Of a stretch of DNA of 18,646 bases, positions 14,487 through 18,646 are shown piece by piece. This DNA is from Ruminococcaceae bacterium UBA5423 (GTDB lineage Bacteria > Bacillota > Clostridia > Oscillospirales > Acutalibacteraceae): assembly GCA_002409375.1 (NCBI GenBank), contig DHNF01000117.1:13026-31671 (forward strand), given 5' to 3'. The notes beneath the pieces were generated by a model. It made no database searches. It worked only from the letters and a program-made list of their open reading frames with translations, and was not told where the DNA came from. A program made the position numbers and the translations under genes. Position 1 is the stretch's first letter. The number at the start of each line of letters is the position of its first letter.

Positions 14487-14771
14487 TTAAAATTTTATTT
14501 TAGGTTCTTTCAAATTTTTACGATATAACACAAAGGTACGCCCAATAACATGAACGATTTCTGCCTTTGTACGGTGGGCAACGGTTATTGCTGCTTCTTT
14601 GGGCGTTTGGGCGCAGGTTTCAAGCACCCTGGCTTTTATAAGCTCGCGTGCTGTAAGTGCATCGTCCGCTTGCTTTAGCAGTGTATCAGAAATATCTTCC
14701 TTGCCAATGTGCAAAATGGGGTCTTGGGAATTTGCCAGTGAGCGCAAAAAAGCGCGTTGTTTACTTGTCAA
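14487..14771 (-). CDS. yhbY: YhbY/CRS1-type RNA-binding protein
   Basis: YhbY proteins are small KH-like proteins that associate with pre-50S ribosomal particles. The 94-residue protein has the usual layout: SKQRAFLRSLANSQDPILHIGKE (3-25), ALTARELIKARVLETC (38-53) and AEIVHVIGRTFVLYRKN (69-85). One oddity is the KH-type GxxG loop, normally GKxG, which reads GKED here (23-26), so the second glycine is missing. The start is TTG 14771, with AAAGGTGA 7 nt upstream (14779-14786). It is 3 nt after the rdgB stop, and nadD-yqeK follows 24 nt later. A yhbY homologue next to nadD-yqeK is a familiar Gram-positive order (yqeI-nadD-yqeK in Bacillus). Confidence 0.92.
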   Translation of the reverse strand: MTSKQRAFLRSLANSQDPILHIGKEDISDTLLKQADDALTARELIKARVLETCAQTPKEAAITVAHRTKAEIVHVIGRTFVLYRKNLKEPKIKF

Positions 14772-14774
14772 TAA

Positions 14775-15383
14775 TTATTCACCTTTCTGTTGATCAAGAT
14801 ATCGTTGAAGTTTTACCGCAAACAGCCGCAGTGCATTGCCCCGATGACTGATTACATCTTTTTCACTGTCCGAAAGCTCCGCATAAGAACGACCCTGAGG
14901 TACAATAAATATCGGGTCATAACCAAACCCTTTGGAGCCGATCGGTTCATACCCGATACGCCCTGCACATTCGCCCCGTGCAGTCACAACATCGCCGTTT
15001 GGAAACACACAGCATATTGCAGAAACGAACCTTGCTGTGCGTTCGTGCTCGGGCACATGGGCCATCTCTGCAAGCAACTTAAGTATGCGGTCCGAATCAG
15101 TGGCATTTTCGCCCGCATACCGAGCCGAATGAACACCCGGTGCGTTGCCCAGCGCATCCACCTCAAGCCCCGAATCGTCAGCTATTGCAGGAAGCCCTGT
15201 TTGCCTGCATGCCGCATGGGCTTTAATGGCGGCGTTTTGCTCAAATGTCTGTCCTGTTTCCTCAACTTCCGATAGTTTAATTCCAAGCTCGGCATCTGTC
15301 AATGCCTTTATACCAAGAGGCTTTAGTATGCGGGAAATTTCATTCAATTTTTTATAATTATGTGTTGCAACTATAAACTCCAT
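14775..15383 (-). CDS. rdgB: XTP/dITP diphosphatase (HAM1/RdgB family)
   Basis: This enzyme removes non-canonical purine nucleotides (dITP, XTP, dHAPTP) by hydrolysis to the monophosphate and pyrophosphate, keeping them out of DNA and RNA. The 202-residue protein shows the family motifs ATHNYKKLNEI (6-16), ADDSGLEVDAL (68-78), PGVHSARYAG (82-91), GFGYDPIF (152-159) and SHRGNAL (179-185). D70 sits at the usual catalytic Asp position of the DDSGL motif. The full domain is present at normal length. ATG 15383 has AGGAGG 7 nt upstream, inside the end of ftsY, and the ftsY stop is 2 nt before the start. The stop is 3 nt before yhbY. Translation is probably coupled with ftsY and yhbY. Confidence 0.97.
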   Translation of the reverse strand: MEFIVATHNYKKLNEISRILKPLGIKALTDAELGIKLSEVEETGQTFEQNAAIKAHAACRQTGLPAIADDSGLEVDALGNAPGVHSARYAGENATDSDRILKLLAEMAHVPEHERTARFVSAICCVFPNGDVVTARGECAGRIGYEPIGSKGFGYDPIFIVPQGRSYAELSDSEKDVISHRGNALRLFAVKLQRYLDQQKGE

Positions 15384-15385
15384 TA

Positions 15386-16303
15386 TTAAGCCTCCTGTTC
15401 ATCGAACAGCGCCGATGCAAATATATCGGGGTCAAACGGCTGCAAGTCATCTATGCCCTCGCCTACGCCGATGAATTTGACCGGTATATCAAGCTGATCT
15501 CGAATTGCAAGAACAACACCGCCGCGCGCCGTACCGTCAAGCTTTGTCAGCACTATGCCTGTAATGCCTGCTGCGCTTTTGAATTCACGGGCTTGATTAA
15601 CGGCATTCTGTCCGGTTGTGGCATCAAGCACAAGCAAATTTTCAGTGTTGGCGTTAGGCAGTTCTCTTTGTATGACCCGGCTTATTTTGGAAAGCTCATC
15701 CATAAGATTTTTTTTGTTGTGCAAACGCCCTGCAGTGTCACAAATAATTATATCTGCGCCTCGCGCTTTAGCGGCGGCTATCGTGTCGAACACGACCGCC
15801 GCGGGATCCGAGCCCTGGGCGTGCTTAATGATATCGGTATCAGCACGCTGTGCCCACACATCAAGCTGTTCAATAGCTGCGGCACGAAAGGTGTCGGCGG
15901 CACCGAGTATAACATTTTTACCATCTGACTTATATCGTGCAGCTATTTTGCCTATTGTTGTTGTTTTGCCGACGCCATTGACACCGATAACCAAAATCAT
16001 TGACGGTTTTGTATCGAGCATCATTTGCTGTCCTCCCCGCAGCATATCTGCTATTGTCTGTGACAGCAATTCCTTAATATGTGCGGCATCAGTTATTTTT
16101 TGCTCTTTTACTTTGCGGCGCAAATTCTCACAAATCTTTGCGGCGGTTGCGGCACCCGTGTCAGCTAATATTAAAATTTCTTCAAGCTCCAAAAACAGTT
16201 CATCATCTATTTTTGTAAATGTACTCAGCATGGAGTTTATCGAACCAAGCAGCGTTTCTCGGGTTTTTTTAAGCCCCGCACCAATTTTATTAAATAAGCC
16301 CAA
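15386..16303 (-). CDS. ftsY: Signal recognition particle receptor FtsY
   Basis: FtsY is the membrane-associated GTPase that receives ribosome-SRP complexes from Ffh and passes nascent membrane proteins to SecYEG. The 305-residue protein has the N domain (about 1-90, starting MGLFNKIGAGLKKTRETLLG) and the G domain, with P-loop GVNGVGKTT (107-115), DTFRAAAIEQL (137-147), DTAGR (189-193) and TKLDGTARGG (253-262). There is no long acidic A domain, which is normal for Firmicutes, so the N-terminal amphipathic helix probably anchors it. The start codon is TTG 16303, supported by AAAGGAGG 8 nt upstream (16312-16319). It is followed 2 nt later by rdgB and preceded by smc, 39 nt away. The smc-ftsY neighbourhood is widely conserved in Firmicutes. 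Confidence 0.97.
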   Translation of the reverse strand: MGLFNKIGAGLKKTRETLLGSINSMLSTFTKIDDELFLELEEILILADTGAATAAKICENLRRKVKEQKITDAAHIKELLSQTIADMLRGGQQMMLDTKPSMILVIGVNGVGKTTTIGKIAARYKSDGKNVILGAADTFRAAAIEQLDVWAQRADTDIIKHAQGSDPAAVVFDTIAAAKARGADIIICDTAGRLHNKKNLMDELSKISRVIQRELPNANTENLLVLDATTGQNAVNQAREFKSAAGITGIVLTKLDGTARGGVVLAIRDQLDIPVKFIGVGEGIDDLQPFDPDIFASALFDEQEA

Positions 16304-16311
16304 TAAAACTG

Positions 16312-16319
16312 CCTCCTTT
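16312..16319 (-). promoter_or_regulatory. Ribosome binding site supporting the TTG start of ftsY
   Basis: AAAGGAGG (minus) lies 8 nt before TTG 16303, and the next in-frame ATG is within the N domain. The site lies in the 39-nt smc-ftsY gap. Confidence 0.7.
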
Positions 16320-16342
16320 TTTGTTTTATATCAAGTATAATA

Positions 16343-18646
16343 TCACGAATTAGCCATTTTAAGACCAAGTTTTGCTTCGACCTCACTGGCACGCAGCTCT
16401 AAAAGCTTAGACACGCCCTTTTCTTGCATAGCCACGCCGTATAACACATCGGCCTCCTCCATCGTGCCGCGGCGGTGGGTAATCAAAATAAACTGGGTTT
16501 GTGCCGACATACGGCGAAGATATGCGGCGTATCGGTCGACATTAACATCGTCAAGCGCGGCCTCAATTTCATCAAGTACACAAAAGGGTGAGGGGCTGAC
16601 TTTGAGTATTGCGAAAAACAATGCAATTGCCGCAAGAGCTTTTTCTCCGCCCGAAAGCACCTCCATATTTAGTATTACCTTGCCGGGCGGCTGAACATGC
16701 ATTTCTATGCCGGTGTTGAGTATGTCGTTGGGATCGGTCAGCTTTAGCTCTGCCTTGCCGCCGCCGAACAATTCTGCAAATACTATGCCGTAATTCAAGT
16801 TTATTTGCTTAAACTGTTCAATAAAGATTTCACGCATCTGCGCTGTCAATTCGTTGATAAGCTTTCGCAGTTCATCTCGAGACACTTCCACATCTCTTAC
16901 CTGTGTCGATAAAAACTCGTAACGCTCACTGACTTCTTTGTGTTCCTCAATTGCGTCCACATTAACGGAGCCCAGGTTTCTAATGCGGGACTTTAGCTCA
17001 CTGAGTCTGCGCGTTGCCCGCGAAACATCTTCTATGGGCTTTGCATGTACCTCGGCCTCCATCAGCGTAAGTTCATATTCATCAAACAGTCGGCGTATCA
17101 CCTCATCAGCTTCGCGTTCCAAAGCTTGGGACTTTTCTTCAAGTCGTGCAACCTCCCGACCAACACGCTCGCGCTCCTCAGTCTTTTCACGCACTTTTTG
17201 GCGCAGTTCTGTTTGTCTTTTTTCGCCCTGTTCTCGTGCCGCTACAAGCTCGTCAATTTGTTTTGTGGTGTTTGTGGCTGTGGCGCGCAGCTCATCTGCT
17301 TTTTGCTTAAGCTGTTCTACGCACTGCTGTGTTTTAATGCCTGTCACTTTAAGGTTTTCTATTTGGTTTTGCAAGTCACCGATGCGAGATGTCGTGCTTT
17401 GTCGTCTTTCATTAAGCGAACTAATTGCCGCTGTCTGCGCCTCGATTTCTTTATTATAAGCTAAAATGTTAAGTTTTATTTCAGAAAGCTCTGAAGACAG
17501 GTGCTCACGTTTTGTTGAAAGCTCACGCCGCCCACCGGAAAGCTGATCGAGCTCTTGTTCCACCTTCTCTTTGTCTGCATTGATTTTTATCTCCTGCTGC
17601 TGGGCTTCTCCGGCCAATCGGCTGCACTCGTCGGCACGCTTATTAAGGGAGTCAATCTCGGCAGTTAGTTCTGCAACTGCAAGCTCACTGTTGTCGGCCA
17701 ACTCGTTTAATCGACGTAATTCGCCCTCAAGACGAATACGGTCCTCCTGAGCCGTTGACAACTCACCCCTTGCACCCGTAAGCTCGGCTTCGGCAGTGGC
17801 TACCTGCTGCTGTGCTTGTTTTAATTCTTCAATTGCCTTGTTAGCCTCGGCAGCAATTTTTTTAGCCTCAGTTTTTAAGCGATCTATTTCCGCACGGCGC
17901 GAAAGCAGCCCCGCATTTTTTACGCTCGAGCCACCGGTCATAGAACCGCCCGCATTTATTACTTGACCGTCAAGGGTAACGACCCGAAAACGGTATCTGC
18001 CTCTTCGCGCTATTCCAACTGCGCTGTCCATGTCCTCGGCGACGACCGTACGACCAAGCAAGCTGCGAATTATTTCAGCATAGCGAGCATCACATGTTAC
18101 TAAATTGCAAGCCAGCCCTACAAAACCCGGCTGATCTTCAAGCCACTGTTCGTTTAAAATGTTGCCTTTGATGGAGGACAATGGCAAAAAGGTTGCACGC
18201 CCTGCCTTATTTTCCTTAAGATAGTTAATTGCGCGTTTTGCATTGTCATCATTGTCACAGACTATGTACTGAACCGCTGCACCAAGTGCAGTTTCTATTG
18301 CAAGCGCCATATCGGCGGGTGTTTCTATCAGACGCGTCACCGGCCCGTGTATGCCGCGAAGCATACCGCGTTGGGATTGCTTGAATATGGTTTTAACGCT
18401 GTGCGCAAAGCCTTCAAGGCTATGTTCCATGTCCTCAAGCATTTTTGCGCGGCGACGCATTTCCTCAGCATCAAGCATCAGATTATCTGCATTTTTCTTA
18501 TATTTATCAGTTTGAGCCGCACGGGATTCCCACCGCATTTGATATCCCTTTACGGCATTTTGAAGCTGCTCAACCTTTTCGCAGCACGCATTAAAAGCCT
18601 CGTTGCATTCGTTGGCCTCGTTGCGCGCAGCATTGTATTGCTCACG
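16343..18646 (-). CDS. smc: Chromosome segregation protein SMC, C-terminal two-thirds (5' end outside window)
   Basis: SMC forms an ATP-driven condensin ring (with ScpA/ScpB) that organises and segregates the chromosome. The visible part is 767 residues; the frame stays open to the window edge, so the N-terminal Walker A head is off-window. Numbered from the window edge, residues 1-95 are coiled coil and about 96-251 are the hinge dimerisation domain, including GIHGPVTRLIETP and VITLDGQVINAGGSMTGGS-like features. A long heptad-rich coiled coil follows. The C-terminal head carries the ABC signature LSGGEK (codons at 16657-16640) and Walker B CVLDEIEAALDD (about 16550-16595), followed by ITHRRGTMEEADVLYGV. 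The protein ends after AKLGLKMANS. Most of a normal SMC (about 1,190 residues) is seen. It is followed by ftsY. No internal stop or frameshift was noted. Confidence 0.96.
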   Translation of the reverse strand, partial: REQYNAARNEANECNEAFNACCEKVEQLQNAVKGYQMRWESRAAQTDKYKKNADNLMLDAEEMRRRAKMLEDMEHSLEGFAHSVKTIFKQSQRGMLRGIHGPVTRLIETPADMALAIETALGAAVQYIVCDNDDNAKRAINYLKENKAGRATFLPLSSIKGNILNEQWLEDQPGFVGLACNLVTCDARYAEIIRSLLGRTVVAEDMDSAVGIARRGRYRFRVVTLDGQVINAGGSMTGGSSVKNAGLLSRRAEIDRLKTEAKKIAAEANKAIEELKQAQQQVATAEAELTGARGELSTAQEDRIRLEGELRRLNELADNSELAVAELTAEIDSLNKRADECSRLAGEAQQQEIKINADKEKVEQELDQLSGGRRELSTKREHLSSELSEIKLNILAYNKEIEAQTAAISSLNERRQSTTSRIGDLQNQIENLKVTGIKTQQCVEQLKQKADELRATATNTTKQIDELVAAREQGEKRQTELRQKVREKTEERERVGREVARLEEKSQALEREADEVIRRLFDEYELTLMEAEVHAKPIEDVSRATRRLSELKSRIRNLGSVNVDAIEEHKEVSERYEFLSTQVRDVEVSRDELRKLINELTAQMREIFIEQFKQINLNYGIVFAELFGGGKAELKLTDPNDILNTGIEMHVQPPGKVILNMEVLSGGEKALAAIALFFAILKVSPSPFCVLDEIEAALDDVNVDRYAAYLRRMSAQTQFILITHRRGTMEEADVLYGVAMQEKGVSKLLELRASEVEAKLGLKMANS

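Noticed and set aside
15618..16340. 240-residue plus-strand open frame opposite ftsY
   Set aside because: ftsY is certain on the minus strand. The opposing frame is a Ser/Ala-rich composition product without motifs.
16938..17464. Plus-strand open frames opposite smc
   Set aside because: These are Ser/Arg/Cys-rich shadows of the SMC coiled coil with no plausible start signals.
1..18646. CRISPR array, phage, transposase, or defence system
   Set aside because: No regularly spaced repeats and no cas, integrase, transposase, toxin-antitoxin or restriction genes were recognised. All large frames are explained by housekeeping or envelope proteins.

Overview
This is a chromosomal window from a low-to-medium-GC Gram-positive bacterium, most likely a member of the Clostridia (Eubacteriales/Oscillospirales type). 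The evidence is the gene content (DegV, DUF1836, DUF975, YqeK, an NfeD-flotillin pair, and LCP-rsfS-leuS order), strong AGGAGG-type ribosome binding sites, frequent TTG starts, consensus TTGACA/TATAAT promoters and tRNA genes that encode their own CCA. No phage, CRISPR, insertion sequence or defence genes were found. This is mostly a housekeeping and cell-envelope region.

Left part (1-5500). The window opens inside a WYL-domain regulator (+). A tRNA-Pro(CGG) with a perfect promoter follows on the minus strand, then trmL (tRNA wobble methyltransferase, minus) and a 59-residue glycine-zipper membrane protein (+). A class A penicillin-binding protein (minus) follows. It and a small membrane-anchored protein of unknown function (+) appear to be driven by back-to-back promoters sharing their -35 hexamers. 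A second tRNA-Pro(TGG) (+) and a DegV-family lipid-binding protein (+) complete this part.

Middle part (5500-9220, minus strand). A cluster reads DUF1836 regulator, NfeD-like membrane protein, flotillin (translationally coupled, TAATG overlap), then a DUF975 membrane protein. It starts at a strong promoter just downstream of the leuS terminator. Two short intergenic segments (about 6262-6297 and 8426-8515) look like dispersed-repeat or insertion remnants.

Right part (9187-18646, minus strand). A tightly packed housekeeping run reads smc (5' part off-window), ftsY, rdgB, yhbY, a nadD-yqeK fusion, a divergent LCP-family gene, rsfS and leuS, ending in a clear intrinsic terminator. Spacings range from overlaps to about 40 nt, and no internal promoter or T-box was recognised, so it is probably one long operon. 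It joins chromosome segregation, membrane targeting, nucleotide-pool cleaning, RNA/ribosome functions, NAD synthesis with Ap4A hydrolysis, envelope assembly and leucine charging.

The points most worth a second look are the nadD-yqeK fusion, the LCP protein that lacks several expected active-site residues but has extra cysteines, the altered GxxG loop of YhbY, and the overlapping divergent promoters. I did not find convincing evidence of an undescribed system.
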